In this document: positions 18,301 to 26,597 of the stretch, piece after piece | Layout: each line of letters starts with the position of its first letter | How positions within the stretch are numbered: the stretch's first letter is position 1 | Origin: Frankia sp. R82 | GTDB taxonomy: Bacteria > Actinomycetota > Actinomycetes > Frankiales > Frankiaceae | Direction: 5' to 3' | Length of the DNA stretch: 64,000 nucleotides | Assembly (NCBI RefSeq): GCF_023716925.1 | Contig: NZ_JAMQQG010000019.1 | Span: forward strand, 20,836 to 84,835 | The notes under the pieces: model-generated | Database searches by the model: none | Seen by the model: only the letters and a program-made list of their open reading frames with translations | What the model was told of the DNA's origin: nothing | Program-made: the position numbers and the translations under genes

Positions 18301-18914
18301 TGCTGCGCACCTGCCTGGTCGTCGCGGTCGAAGGCACCCACGCCTCCGGCAAGACCACGCTGACCCACGCCCTCGCCGCCCACTACCGGGAACGCGGCGT
18401 ACACGTCGCCTGCGTCCCCGAACCGGCACGCAACAGCCCGTTCATCGAGGAGATCGTCGTGCACGGCCGCGGTGAGTTCGACCTGGAGACCGAGGTCGAC
18501 CTGTTCGCCGCCCAGCTGTCCAGCCAGCTCCGCGTCGCCCGCCAACACACGATGATCATCTGCGATAAGACAATCGCGAACGTCCTCGCCTACGCCTGGC
18601 TCGTCCTGCCCGGCGGCCCCGAGGGTCCACATGCCCCCGTGTTGCACGCGATGGAGACCTTCTGCCGGGCCTGGGCGCACGTCTACGACGCGGTGTTCTA
18701 CTGCTGCGACCGCTTCGACCAACAGCAGGCAGGTGACCCCTACCGGTCGAAGGTCCTCGATATCCAGCCCGCCGCCGATCGGGTCGTGCGCAGCATCTGC
18801 GCCACCGTGGGGCAGCGGATCTACGACATCCCGCCGAACATGTCCACCGGCCAGCGGGTCGGCTGGATAGCCGAGCAGCTGACCGCCCTCGGCCTCGACC
18901 CAACCACCCGCTGA
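18300..18914 (+). CDS. P-loop kinase (thymidylate-kinase/AAA-like)
   Basis: A 204-residue protein with Walker A GTHASGKTT at residues 12-20, a VPEPARNSPF segment like the DR/LID-side substrate loop of nucleotide kinases, and a Walker B-like hydrophobic strand before C-D-K (TMIICDK). The helical AWAHVYDAVFYCCDRFD region resembles thymidylate kinase-like ATPases. Probable role: phosphorylation of a small molecule or nucleotide, or an ATP-dependent regulator. It is the last intact gene of the element D unit; 26 bp downstream begins the truncated NUDIX gene, which by position would originally have belonged to the same operon. Confidence 0.75.
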   Translation: MLRTCLVVAVEGTHASGKTTLTHALAAHYRERGVHVACVPEPARNSPFIEEIVVHGRGEFDLETEVDLFAAQLSSQLRVARQHTMIICDKTIANVLAYAWLVLPGGPEGPHAPVLHAMETFCRAWAHVYDAVFYCCDRFDQQQAGDPYRSKVLDIQPAADRVVRSICATVGQRIYDIPPNMSTGQRVGWIAEQLTALGLDPTTR

Positions 18915-18940
18915 CCTGCCTCCCTGGGAGACTGCGCGCC

Positions 18941-19039
18941 ATGGCGTATACCAGTGTCATCGACGTCATGCTCCTGCTCATCCGAGACGACGCCGTCCTG
19001 CTCGCGCTACGGGCCGGCACCGGATTCGCCGCTATCTAG
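18941..19039 (+). pseudogene. N-terminal fragment of a NUDIX hydrolase gene
   Basis: ATG at 18941 opens a 32-codon frame with the start of the NUDIX family seen elsewhere in the window: SVIDVMLLLIRDDAVLLALR then AGTGFAA, matching SIVDVHLVLRREGKVLLAKR / NTGFGD of the intact gene at 23448. It then stops at TAG. The NUDIX box is missing here, but a headless NUDIX C-terminal half lies at 37051-37412. The two halves together would lack only about 7 residues, so the gene was probably split by the 18-kb island. Confidence 0.8.
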
Positions 19040-19100
19040 ACCTGTCCGTCCTTACACATACCGTGACCTGCTGCGATGTGTCGCTGACACTGCCAGGCAC
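19028..19100 (+). repeat. 73-nt repeat following truncated NUDIX gene (copy 1)
   Basis: This segment aligns without gaps with 21613-21685 at 55 of 73 positions. Both copies begin at the same codon of a truncated NUDIX gene (after T-G-F) and end in CAGGCAC. In the +1 frame both encode a related peptide (RDLLRCVADTARH here, RDLRRCFAGTVRH in copy 2), with several differences falling in third positions. Confidence 0.65.
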
Positions 19101-19239
19101 ATGAGTGCGGGCAGTCTCGGTCGGGATCGGATCTTCTCGTCGCCACGCCCGACGGTCGAGTTGCTCGGCCCTGTCGGGGGTGGCCAGTACCCTCGACGAA
19201 GATCGACTCAAATAGGTCGTGTCGGGCAGAGGAGGCATA

Positions 19240-19986
19240 GTGGCGAGCGCGAGTGATCTCAACCGGGCGCTTCGTGCCGCGCAGCGGCAAGCCGAGCAGC
19301 AGCTGAGGCGTGACCTGAAACGGGTCGAGGCCCAAGCTCAACGAGAAGTCGATGCTTATAACCGCAAGGTTGAAGCCCACAACCGCAAAGTTGTTAGTGA
19401 CTACAACCGCACTGTTGATCAGCAAAATCGTCGCGCGGTTGCGCACAACAAGAAGGTGATCGACGATATCAATCGTCGTCTCGCGGCGCAGGGCCAGCCG
19501 CAGGTCCGCTATACGCCACAGGAACAGAAACTGGTCGATCGACTCCACAGCGCGATACCAGTTGACGGCCGCGAGTACGACATCTTTCTTAGCTATGCAC
19601 ATATTGACGGCTATGATGTAGCAAACGAACTCTGCACGCGACTCCGAGGGTTCGGGCTCGCCGTCTGGTTCGACGAGGTGCGAATTCGTCCAGGCAAGAG
19701 CCTGTCACGGCAAATGGATGACGGTCTTCGTAAGGCGCGTGCAGGCGTAGCCCTTCTCACGCCTGCCTATCTGGCCGGACGCTTCTGGACCGAGCGCGAG
19801 CTTGGAGCTCTCCTACACAAGGAGACGCTGATCCCAGTCTTGCACGGTACAACTATTGATGACGTCAAAGAATACAGCGGGATCCTGCCTGATCTCGCTG
19901 GATTCAGCACGGCGACCGACACGGTGCTTGACATAGCAGCGAAGATCGCCGGTGCGGTCCTGGAGGAGGTCGCCGGTTCGAGGTGA
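19240..19986 (+). CDS. Coiled-coil TIR-domain protein
   Basis: A 248-residue protein. Residues 1-85 are a charged coiled coil with short repeats (AYNRKVEAHNRKVVSDYNR, then QQNRRAVAHNKKV). From residue 112 a TIR domain follows: YDIFLSYAHID, LAVWFDEVRIRPG, VALLTPAYLAGRFWTEREL. The glutamate in WTERELGAL lies where NAD-cleaving TIRs carry their catalytic residue. Bacterial TIRs of this type are usually NADases or signal-nucleotide synthases in immunity. AGAGGAGG lies 4 nt before GTG 19240, which decides the start over an in-frame GTG at 19219. The GC content is visibly lower than in the flanking metabolism genes, as expected for transferred defence genes. The target and trigger are unknown. Confidence 0.87.
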   Translation: MASASDLNRALRAAQRQAEQQLRRDLKRVEAQAQREVDAYNRKVEAHNRKVVSDYNRTVDQQNRRAVAHNKKVIDDINRRLAAQGQPQVRYTPQEQKLVDRLHSAIPVDGREYDIFLSYAHIDGYDVANELCTRLRGFGLAVWFDEVRIRPGKSLSRQMDDGLRKARAGVALLTPAYLAGRFWTERELGALLHKETLIPVLHGTTIDDVKEYSGILPDLAGFSTATDTVLDIAAKIAGAVLEEVAGSR

Positions 19987-20211
19987 TGCCAGTCCGTTCA
20001 GTTCTATCTCTCGCCTTGTGCAGGAGAATTGTAGCGGCAGCCCCGGAAGGGTTTAGGAAGAATCCGCCGAAGAAGCTGATCAAATTTGGTTTCGAGGCCA
20101 TCCGCAGTAGGCGGCATCTAAATGAAACATTAGTTCAGCGTAGACCGGGGCGATAGATTTCCCTGCCCTCGCAGTGTTGCGCCGAGGTAGCCGAGATAGT
20201 AGGGCGATTAC

Positions 20212-21381
20212 ATGTTTGTTCTAGGAACCTGGCAGCAGGCGGATGGACAGCGCGGGTTCGACGTCCATCCGCTCGTCGATATTACAAGGCAGGAGTTCGA
20301 TGCCTATCTCGAATCAATCGCCACTTATCGAGCAGTTACCGAGCGCCATACTTACCAGCTACTCCACCGCAACTGGAATCAGCTGACCTCTATGCACCGC
20401 ATGTATGCGAATATCGAGCGAGTCGGGGGAACATTTCGCACTGTAGATAAGCGGGTGATTTCAGTAGGCTTTATGAGCCTGGTCACGAACTGGCTAACCG
20501 CAACCCGCCTATACCTGGAGGCAAATCGCGACTCGATTTCCCAGCGCTTCGGCGAGGCGAGCGACGAGTTCCGCCGGTACAAGGCGGCGACCAATGGGGT
20601 CTTTGATTCGAACGTGGGCTATCGTTTTCTATACAATCTACGCGATTACGCACAGCATTGCGGTCCGCCGCTGGGCGGTCTCGTTGTCGCCGCGAATGCC
20701 GACGGCTCGCGATCGCTCCAACTCTATCTAAGCCGGTCCGATCTTCTCCTCGCGAAATTCAACTGGAGCAAACACGCGCGCAAGCTTCTGGATGGTTGGC
20801 CGGACAAGATTTTTCTCCTTCCCCTAATAGAGGAAGCGATGTCCGGGTATCGCAAGATCGAGAACGAGGTCCTCGCGCTCCTGTTGGAGTACTGCGGAAC
20901 GGCAATCCCGCGACTACGGGAAGGAATCGGCCGGGTCGGGGTCGCAGAAGGACATCCAGCGGTCTTTCAGATACAGCGCGAAGTGCCGCGCGAAGAAAGT
21001 GGCCAATTCGCATTTCAATCCTTTCCAACAATCTCGATGATCGATGTCGTCGAAGACGCTCTGAGTAAACAAGATCCGATCTCCGTGTTGCGTACAGATC
21101 GAACGCAAGAAGGTGAACCTCGTACGGAGCCGGGGATGCTCCATAGCGACGACCAAGCCGCAGCGGTCGTAGGAACATGGCTTACTTATGGGTCGGGACC
21201 GGAGTTGAGTGGAACCATTGATCGAATCTTGCGTGAAGATCGGGACGTGACGCCACTAGTCAGCGGGCTTGTAAATATGAGCGTCTTTCTGTTGGAGATG
21301 CTCGCGCAGTCCCTCGGCGCCTCGAAGGAGGACCTGCTCGGCACTTTCGTTTCCGATCGGCATCGCCGTGACGGGCGCTGA
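20212..21381 (+). CDS. Unknown protein with HEPN-like R-x4-H motif
   Basis: A 389-residue protein not assigned to a family with certainty. It is mainly helical. Residues 144-149 read R-D-Y-A-Q-H within YNLRDYAQHCGPPLGG, an R-x4-H motif of the kind used by HEPN RNases. The surrounding LYNLRDYAQHCG resembles hypothetical proteins with an LRNYxQH core that I have seen in many genomes. It lies 225 bp after the coiled-coil TIR gene on the same strand and has similar lower GC, so it may be the effector or sensor partner of the TIR protein. ATG at 20212 has only a weak upstream purine tract. HEPN assignment is a hypothesis. Confidence 0.55.
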   Translation: MFVLGTWQQADGQRGFDVHPLVDITRQEFDAYLESIATYRAVTERHTYQLLHRNWNQLTSMHRMYANIERVGGTFRTVDKRVISVGFMSLVTNWLTATRLYLEANRDSISQRFGEASDEFRRYKAATNGVFDSNVGYRFLYNLRDYAQHCGPPLGGLVVAANADGSRSLQLYLSRSDLLLAKFNWSKHARKLLDGWPDKIFLLPLIEEAMSGYRKIENEVLALLLEYCGTAIPRLREGIGRVGVAEGHPAVFQIQREVPREESGQFAFQSFPTISMIDVVEDALSKQDPISVLRTDRTQEGEPRTEPGMLHSDDQAAAVVGTWLTYGSGPELSGTIDRILREDRDVTPLVSGLVNMSVFLLEMLAQSLGASKEDLLGTFVSDRHRRDGR

Positions 21382-21519
21382 TTTTGCCTGCACGGTCGAG
21401 CCCTGGCAGCAAGAGACAATTCGTGCAGGGTATGTAACCGCTGTTGAAGGTCAACTGACCACCCGATCGACTGCCCCGGCGAGACAATTTTCTCAGTTGA
21501 TGCTCGGAGGTCCGTTCAC

Positions 21520-21795
21520 GTGAAGGAACGATACGGCAGCATCGTGGATGTTCATCTCATCCTGCGTCGTGAGGGAAGGATCTTGCTTGCGAAGCGTATC
21601 AATACCGGCTTTGCCGCTAGCTGGACCGATCCGTCTCTCGATAGAACGCGACCTGCGACGATGTTTTGCTGGCACTGTCAGGCACGCATCGCTGGCGCCT
21701 CGGTACCTTCATATCAGGCCAGAATTCCCGTAACGAGTGCTGATCGGCCTGCAAAGTCCCAGCCTGGATCAACAGGCAGTCCATACATACATTAA
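21520..21795 (+). pseudogene. Truncated NUDIX gene with unrelated C-terminal tail
   Basis: GTG at 21520 (CGGAGG about 9 nt upstream) starts a frame nearly identical at first to the intact NUDIX gene 2 kb downstream (KERYGSIVDVHLILRREG, KRINTGFA). After residue 32 the NUDIX sequence breaks off at the same codon as in the 18941 fragment, and continues as about 60 codons without similarity to the NUDIX box. The promoter-proximal part looks healthy, so it may still be expressed, but it cannot be a NUDIX enzyme. Confidence 0.75.
21613..21685 (+). repeat. 73-nt repeat following truncated NUDIX gene (copy 2)
   Basis: Second copy of the segment at 19028-19100; same length, no gaps, same position relative to the NUDIX codon at which the similarity to intact genes ends. 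Confidence 0.65.
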
Positions 21796-21797
21796 AG

Positions 21798-23138
21798 CTA
21801 ACCGGAGCGCCGTTGCTCAAGAATAGCCTTAGCCGAGTAGTAATCTTCTTGTGTTCTGGCCTCCGCTTGCTCGGCTTCCCTGCTCGCCATCCGAGCGGCA
21901 TCCGCCCTCGTTTGGCTGACCGCAATCTCGGCGCGGAGCGCCTCGATCATTTGCTCAATTTGCCCGATTTCTCTCGTCAGCCTCAGCTCATCCTCGGCGA
22001 CACCGCCCGTTTCTGAGCCTCTTCCGACAAGTCGGAGTATACCTTTCTGTCTCAATCTTAGAGATTCCAGCTGCGCGGAAGCGGCCGCGTGTCGACTGAT
22101 GGCGTCTTCAGCCTCCCGTCTACGTACTGCCGCCTCCATCTGTGCTTGCTCTGCCATCTTGCGTGCGTCCGATGCACGCATTTCTGCCTCAGCCAGCCTG
22201 CTTTTGTATTGGCGCTCAGACTCTTCGGCCTCAAGAAGCGTTGAATCACTGACATGAACCTGTAGAAAATCGCGCCCCTGGCGGAGAAGTGTCCGACTGT
22301 TCATTATATGAAACTTGACGCCCGCGACGTCCGACATCTCTTCTTTAAGCTCAGATCGCGGGCCGATGGTAAATCCCTGATGGCGAGTTATCCAGTCTTC
22401 CTTAACGTCGTTCGTAACCAGGATTACAGGCAGCTTTCGCTTTTTTGCCTCGTCAAGGATCTCTTTCCATAGGAGGTAGTCTCCAGATGCTCGTTCGCCA
22501 TCTTTCCCGCCGTCAAAGTCCTTGTACCCCGGGGGAATTCTCGACTTGGCGCGTCGCGCCGCCTCCTGAACGGCAGCAGCTATACTATCTGCCGATGGCC
22601 GGAGCCCTATGTGTCCATCGAAAAGTCTCTCTAGTACGTCAAGCACCGGGTCGCCAGACGTAGCTTCCGGCAATCTGAGATCGTATTCACTTTGAATGGT
22701 TCGAAAGTGAGCGTCGATCGATGAATAAGCCTGACCTAACGTCGCCAGTAGACGTTCTACATCTTCGCTATCCACGCCGAATCGGCGTCCGAATTCGCCA
22801 ACGCACGAGACTGCCCCCTCGTGCGTCTTGGCCAGCCTTGCGATGTACCCCTCCGGCTCCCTCATTCTCTCACCGATGACAGGCATCCGATTTTGATGAA
22901 ATTCTAATGCAACTTGATAAGGAATCCACAGACGATCCCCGAACAGCTCCAATAGACCAAGAAGCTCCCCGCGGGCTTCTTTGGTGTATCGATAAAGATC
23001 CAAGAGGACATTAGTATCAAGTACAACGAGTCCAGATTGGAGTATTTCTGCCTGCTCAACGGTCGACAACTGATAGAAGCCAGGGAACAAGCTTCGAAAG
23101 CTTCCGCCGATCGGTTCGGCTGGTTTGGCGGGATCCAT
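21798..23138 (-). CDS. PIN-like (DUF4935-type) nuclease with C-terminal coiled coil
   Basis: A 446-residue protein. The N-terminal PIN-like domain (about 35-265) shows the acidic residues of the DUF4935 family: VVLDTNVLLDLYRYT (first Asp), IPYQVALEFHQNR (Glu), GDYLLWKEILDEA and VILVTNDVKEDW (last Asp pair). From about 290 to the end is a long coiled coil rich in Glu, Arg and Ala (EAEESERQYKSRLAEAEMR). PIN-like proteins of this kind are putative RNases found in defence islands. The start chosen is ATG at 23138 (MDPAKPAEP); an upstream GTG/ATG at 23168 would add 10 residues. It is transcribed against the flanking NUDIX genes. The role of the coiled coil, perhaps oligomerisation, is inferred. 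Confidence 0.82.
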   Translation of the reverse strand: MDPAKPAEPIGGSFRSLFPGFYQLSTVEQAEILQSGLVVLDTNVLLDLYRYTKEARGELLGLLELFGDRLWIPYQVALEFHQNRMPVIGERMREPEGYIARLAKTHEGAVSCVGEFGRRFGVDSEDVERLLATLGQAYSSIDAHFRTIQSEYDLRLPEATSGDPVLDVLERLFDGHIGLRPSADSIAAAVQEAARRAKSRIPPGYKDFDGGKDGERASGDYLLWKEILDEAKKRKLPVILVTNDVKEDWITRHQGFTIGPRSELKEEMSDVAGVKFHIMNSRTLLRQGRDFLQVHVSDSTLLEAEESERQYKSRLAEAEMRASDARKMAEQAQMEAAVRRREAEDAISRHAAASAQLESLRLRQKGILRLVGRGSETGGVAEDELRLTREIGQIEQMIEALRAEIAVSQTRADAARMASREAEQAEARTQEDYYSAKAILEQRRSG

Positions 23139-23447
23139 GTCGCTATGGTAGACCCGACCTGCACGCACAAGCTATCGGGCGTCGGCGAAAAATCTGTTGA
23201 TCAACATGAAAGGCTTGCCGACCTGCAGCGACGCGCCCCTGCGCAGACAGCGGACTGGCAGCCAGCCGATGGCTCGTGCGGCAGTCTGATCGTTGCCGGC
23301 CTCAGTGCATCTCGATCTACCCGACCTTAGGCGCTCGTGGCCTCGGTCAATGCTCGGTATCCTATTGCTGCCGACTGATGGAGCGAGTTCGCTTACCAGC
23401 TTCCCCCTACGCGCCGCCCCATGGTTGAAATTTGGAGGTTCACCAAC

Positions 23448-23891
23448 ATGAAGGAACGGTACGGCAGCATCGTCGATGTTCATCTCGTCCTTCGACGGGA
23501 AGGCAAGGTCTTGCTGGCGAAACGACTGAATACCGGTTTTGGTGACGGGTGTTTTAATCTGCCGAGCGGACACCTGGAACGAGGTGAGTCGGTCATCGAC
23601 GGCGTAATCCGGGAGGCGAAGGAGGAGATCGGTATTGTAGTGGAGCCGGCGGCGCTAAGGTTCCTGCACGTCATGCACCATCGTGGCGGCTCTGGTGACG
23701 CGAGGATCGGTTTCTTCTTCGAGGCCGAGAGGTGGGAGGGTGAGCCGACAAACCTGGAGCCGGACAAGTGCGGCGGCCTGGTGTGGGCGGATCCGGATAC
23801 GCTTCCAGAAAACACAGTGTCCTATCCGGCGGCGGGTATCGCGCAGTGTCAGAGTGGCGCGCCGTTCTCGGTGGATGGTTGGGACCGCTGA
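23448..23891 (+). CDS. NUDIX hydrolase (intact copy 1)
   Basis: A 147-residue NUDIX protein. The NUDIX box runs from GHLERGESVIDGVIREA to KEEIGI, matching G-x5-E-x7-R-E-U-x-E-E-x-G-U. Family landmarks also present in the other copies are SIVDVHLVLRREGKVLLAKR, RIGFFFEAERWEGEP and NLEPDKCGGLVW. NUDIX enzymes hydrolyse nucleoside diphosphates linked to another group. GGAGG lies 9 nt before ATG 23448. The 3' end overlaps the convergent TnpC-like gene by 43 bp, so the transposon-like unit abuts it directly. It may act on ADP-ribose-type nucleotides made by the neighbouring TIR proteins; this is a hypothesis. Confidence 0.88.
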   Translation: MKERYGSIVDVHLVLRREGKVLLAKRLNTGFGDGCFNLPSGHLERGESVIDGVIREAKEEIGIVVEPAALRFLHVMHHRGGSGDARIGFFFEAERWEGEPTNLEPDKCGGLVWADPDTLPENTVSYPAAGIAQCQSGAPFSVDGWDR

Positions 23892-24292
23892 GGGCCACGG
23901 GTGCGACGTAGGTCGCGAAGTTGGCCGAGCGCGGTCGCGAGTTCGTGGTTGAGCCGGGCGTTCTCGGTGGTGAGGCGGCTGATCCGGTTGCGGAGGGCAC
24001 GGACGACGTGCTCGTGTGATTCGGCGGAAATGCGATGTCCGGCGGGCCGTGCAGACCGCGTGCTGCTCTGGTCACGGCCGGCCGCGATTCCGCGGAGCCG
24101 GGCGAGGAGAGCCTGCTGAGCTGGGTCGTAGAGGAAGGTGCGGGAGACATTGGCTTTGGCGGCGACGGCCGCGACGCTGACAGGGTCGGCGGTGTGTTCG
24201 AGGTCGTCGAGGATGGCGTGGACGCGGGCGGTGCAGGCGAGGCTGCGTTGCTGGGCTGCGGCGGCGAGATGGTGGCTGTTGTCAGCAAGCAT
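23849..24292 (-). CDS. tnpC: TnpC-like accessory protein of Tn554-type element (DUF6262-like)
   Basis: A 147-residue protein starting MLADNSHHLAAAAQQRS. It has a helix-turn-helix-like segment (VAAVAAKANVSRTFLYD) followed by a coiled coil (RALRNRISRLTTENARLNHE). This is the make-up of the small third protein of Tn554-type transposons. Its start overlaps the tnpB end by 11 bp, and its stop lies inside the convergent NUDIX gene. A much longer open frame upstream of this ATG is Pro/Ser/Thr-rich antisense of tnpB and is not credible. Confidence 0.75.
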   Translation of the reverse strand: MLADNSHHLAAAAQQRSLACTARVHAILDDLEHTADPVSVAAVAAKANVSRTFLYDPAQQALLARLRGIAAGRDQSSTRSARPAGHRISAESHEHVVRALRNRISRLTTENARLNHELATALGQLRDLRRTRGPQRSQPSTENGAPL

Positions 24293-26597
24293 CGGCCGCG
24301 GTGTCCAGGACGAGGGCGGGGCCGGTGCGCCTGTCTGCGTGGTGGTTCTCCTCGGTGCGGATGCGGGTGATGAGGTGGGAGACGGCGTCGGCGAGGCGGG
24401 CGTTCTTCTCGGCGACGCGGGTCCGGCCGGTTCTCTCGGCGTCGGCTTGGAGCTGGCGGGTGCGGGCGAGGGTGTCTTCGTGGATGGGGAGCAGGTCGGG
24501 GGTGGCCTGGAAGTCGGGGCAGGTGTAGCAGCCGTCGGCAGCGTTCTTCGGGCAGGCACGGGCGAGGTGCCGACCGCACCAACCGCCGGCGACGGCGTGG
24601 AGCCGGCGGCCAATCTGTTCGGCGAGCCACTCCACTCCACCCAGATCGGCGTCCGGTCGAATGCGGACGGCCTCGCCTTTCCGGTTGAAGCGGACCTCGT
24701 ATTTCTCCTCGTACTCGCGGCGCAGGGTGTCGTCGGCGATGCGGGAGTAGTGCTCCTGCATGGACCAGGAGGTGTGGCCGAGGACCTCGCGGATAGTACG
24801 GCCAGACACGCCGGCGTTCGCCATCCGGGTGCCGAGGGTGTGGCGGAACTGGTGCCAGTTTACGGTGGCACGCCGGCCGTGGGCGTCGGCGAGCTGGATG
24901 CAGTCCAGCCAGGCGTCAAACCGCTTCGTCAGGGTGGTGTAGGAGACGAAGTAGAACCCGTCGGGGTTCTGGTTGATCCCGGGAAACAGCCACCCGCACC
25001 GGTCCCCGAACCGAGCGTGGACCCGTTGGACCTGGCCGTGGACGGCGTCGACGACCGTGGCGGAGGCGGGGATCGCCCGGTAGCTCTTGTCCTTGCTCTT
25101 GTAGTGCACCAGCGCCCACCGGCCGGACGGCAGCTTCCGCAGGCAGTCAGTCTTCAGAGTGAGCGCCTCGCCGATGCGCAGTCCTTCGTCGCGGCAGATG
25201 AGGACCATCGTGCGGGTTTCGGGATCGAGCAGGGCCAGGTTCTCCTCGGCTTCGATCTGCGCCATGAGGTACTCGTCGATGAAATTCGCGTTCAGCCCGG
25301 CGACGCGCGGCAGGTCGTCGACGTAGATGTGAGCGTCGTCGGGGAGCCGGGGCGTCCAGCCGTAGCGCCGCCACGCCTCCAGGAAGCCCTTCAGCTTGGA
25401 CAGGTGCAGCTTGCGGGTGCGCGCGGCGAGGGTGCGGCCGTGGAACTTCCCCGGCCGCTGGTCGCGGGCGTCGACCAGCCAGCCGACATACTGCTCCAGC
25501 GTGGGCCTGTCGAGTACGGCTGGGTCGTGCTGCCGGTCGGCCCGGCAGTCGGCAAGAAACCGGGAGAGCCAGTGGAACGACGACAGCTGCCCGGCGACGC
25601 TACGCAGCTCTACCGTGGCCAGGCGCAGCCGGAAGTAGCGTTTGACCAGCTCCCGCAGCCACGGCTGCGAGATCCGGTCGAAGTGCAGCGGCGGCACGCC
25701 TCGGCGGGCTTCCAGGTCGAAGCCGAGCCGGTCGGGCCTCCAGACGTCCCTGTCCCATTCACGGCCAGGGTTGTGCAGGTCGTCGAGGGCGTCGAGGAGC
25801 ATGCGGAACAGACCGCGGGCGACGCAGCCCCGTCGGATCTGGCCCTGCCAGTAAGCCAGGTCCCGGTCACGGACCGAGATGACGCCGGCAGCGGTGACCA
25901 GCCGGACCGCCTGGTTCCAGTCGCCGAGGGGAATGTGGCTGCGGCGGGTGTCGGTGCGGACTTGGAGCAGGTACTGGAACTCCAACCTGGCCAGGGGAGG
26001 CAGGCCGCGCAGGGTGTAGCCGGGGTAGCGCAGTGCCTCGACCGCGGCCGGCAGCTCGGCCAGCGGTGGCCGGCCCAGCCTGGTCCACCGGTAACGGTGG
26101 CCGTCACACAGGCCGTCCTGGCTCGTCGGGAAGCCGCAGCCGGGGTAGCCACATGGTTCGGCCGTCGGCCGCGGGATGACCGGCGGGTTGCCAGCTACAT
26201 AGTCGACGGTGGTGACCCCTGCGGTGATCGTCGGTGTGCTGTGGCGGCGGTGTTCGTCGCACAGCCCCCATCCGCCCTGCGAGTGCGGACAGCCCGCGAC
26301 GGGGCAGGGACGAACTGGCCCGGCCCAGCCGACGTCCACGTTGGCCGGGTCAGCGACCCAGACCGTCAGATCCGGGCGGCCGGCTGTTTCCCAGGCGTGG
26401 CAGTGCAGGGGACACAGACCGTGCGCGTGCGTCCCGCCCGGACATCCTTCGATCACGCAGACCTTCGGGGTCAGGAAGTGACCGGCCGGCGGCATGAACC
26501 GGTGGACCTGGAACTCCGGCCGCAGCACCGCCAGGATCGCCGCCACCCGAGGGTCCGCGGGTTCCCGGAGGGCGAGGACTGCCGCAGGCGGGCTCAT
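24282..26597 (-). CDS. tnpB: Tn554-type TnpB tyrosine recombinase
   Basis: A 771-residue tyrosine recombinase. The N-terminal 200 residues are rich in Cys/His pairs (CVIEGCPGGTHAHGLCPLHC, CPVAGCPHSQGGWGLCDEH, CGYPGCGFPTSQDGLCDGH), three zinc-binding-like modules. The catalytic domain shows RDEGLRIGEAL (Arg near 470), HQFRHTLGTRM (His-x-x-Arg near 582) and LGHTSWSMQEHYSRI (His and the nucleophilic Tyr near 616). A last Cys cluster (CYTCPDF) follows. Together with tnpA and tnpC it forms the classic Tn554 order A-B-C on the minus strand; the tnpA stop and tnpB start overlap in ATGA. Confidence 0.88.
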   Translation of the reverse strand: MSPPAAVLALREPADPRVAAILAVLRPEFQVHRFMPPAGHFLTPKVCVIEGCPGGTHAHGLCPLHCHAWETAGRPDLTVWVADPANVDVGWAGPVRPCPVAGCPHSQGGWGLCDEHRRHSTPTITAGVTTVDYVAGNPPVIPRPTAEPCGYPGCGFPTSQDGLCDGHRYRWTRLGRPPLAELPAAVEALRYPGYTLRGLPPLARLEFQYLLQVRTDTRRSHIPLGDWNQAVRLVTAAGVISVRDRDLAYWQGQIRRGCVARGLFRMLLDALDDLHNPGREWDRDVWRPDRLGFDLEARRGVPPLHFDRISQPWLRELVKRYFRLRLATVELRSVAGQLSSFHWLSRFLADCRADRQHDPAVLDRPTLEQYVGWLVDARDQRPGKFHGRTLAARTRKLHLSKLKGFLEAWRRYGWTPRLPDDAHIYVDDLPRVAGLNANFIDEYLMAQIEAEENLALLDPETRTMVLICRDEGLRIGEALTLKTDCLRKLPSGRWALVHYKSKDKSYRAIPASATVVDAVHGQVQRVHARFGDRCGWLFPGINQNPDGFYFVSYTTLTKRFDAWLDCIQLADAHGRRATVNWHQFRHTLGTRMANAGVSGRTIREVLGHTSWSMQEHYSRIADDTLRREYEEKYEVRFNRKGEAVRIRPDADLGGVEWLAEQIGRRLHAVAGGWCGRHLARACPKNAADGCYTCPDFQATPDLLPIHEDTLARTRQLQADAERTGRTRVAEKNARLADAVSHLITRIRTEENHHADRRTGPALVLDTAADAC

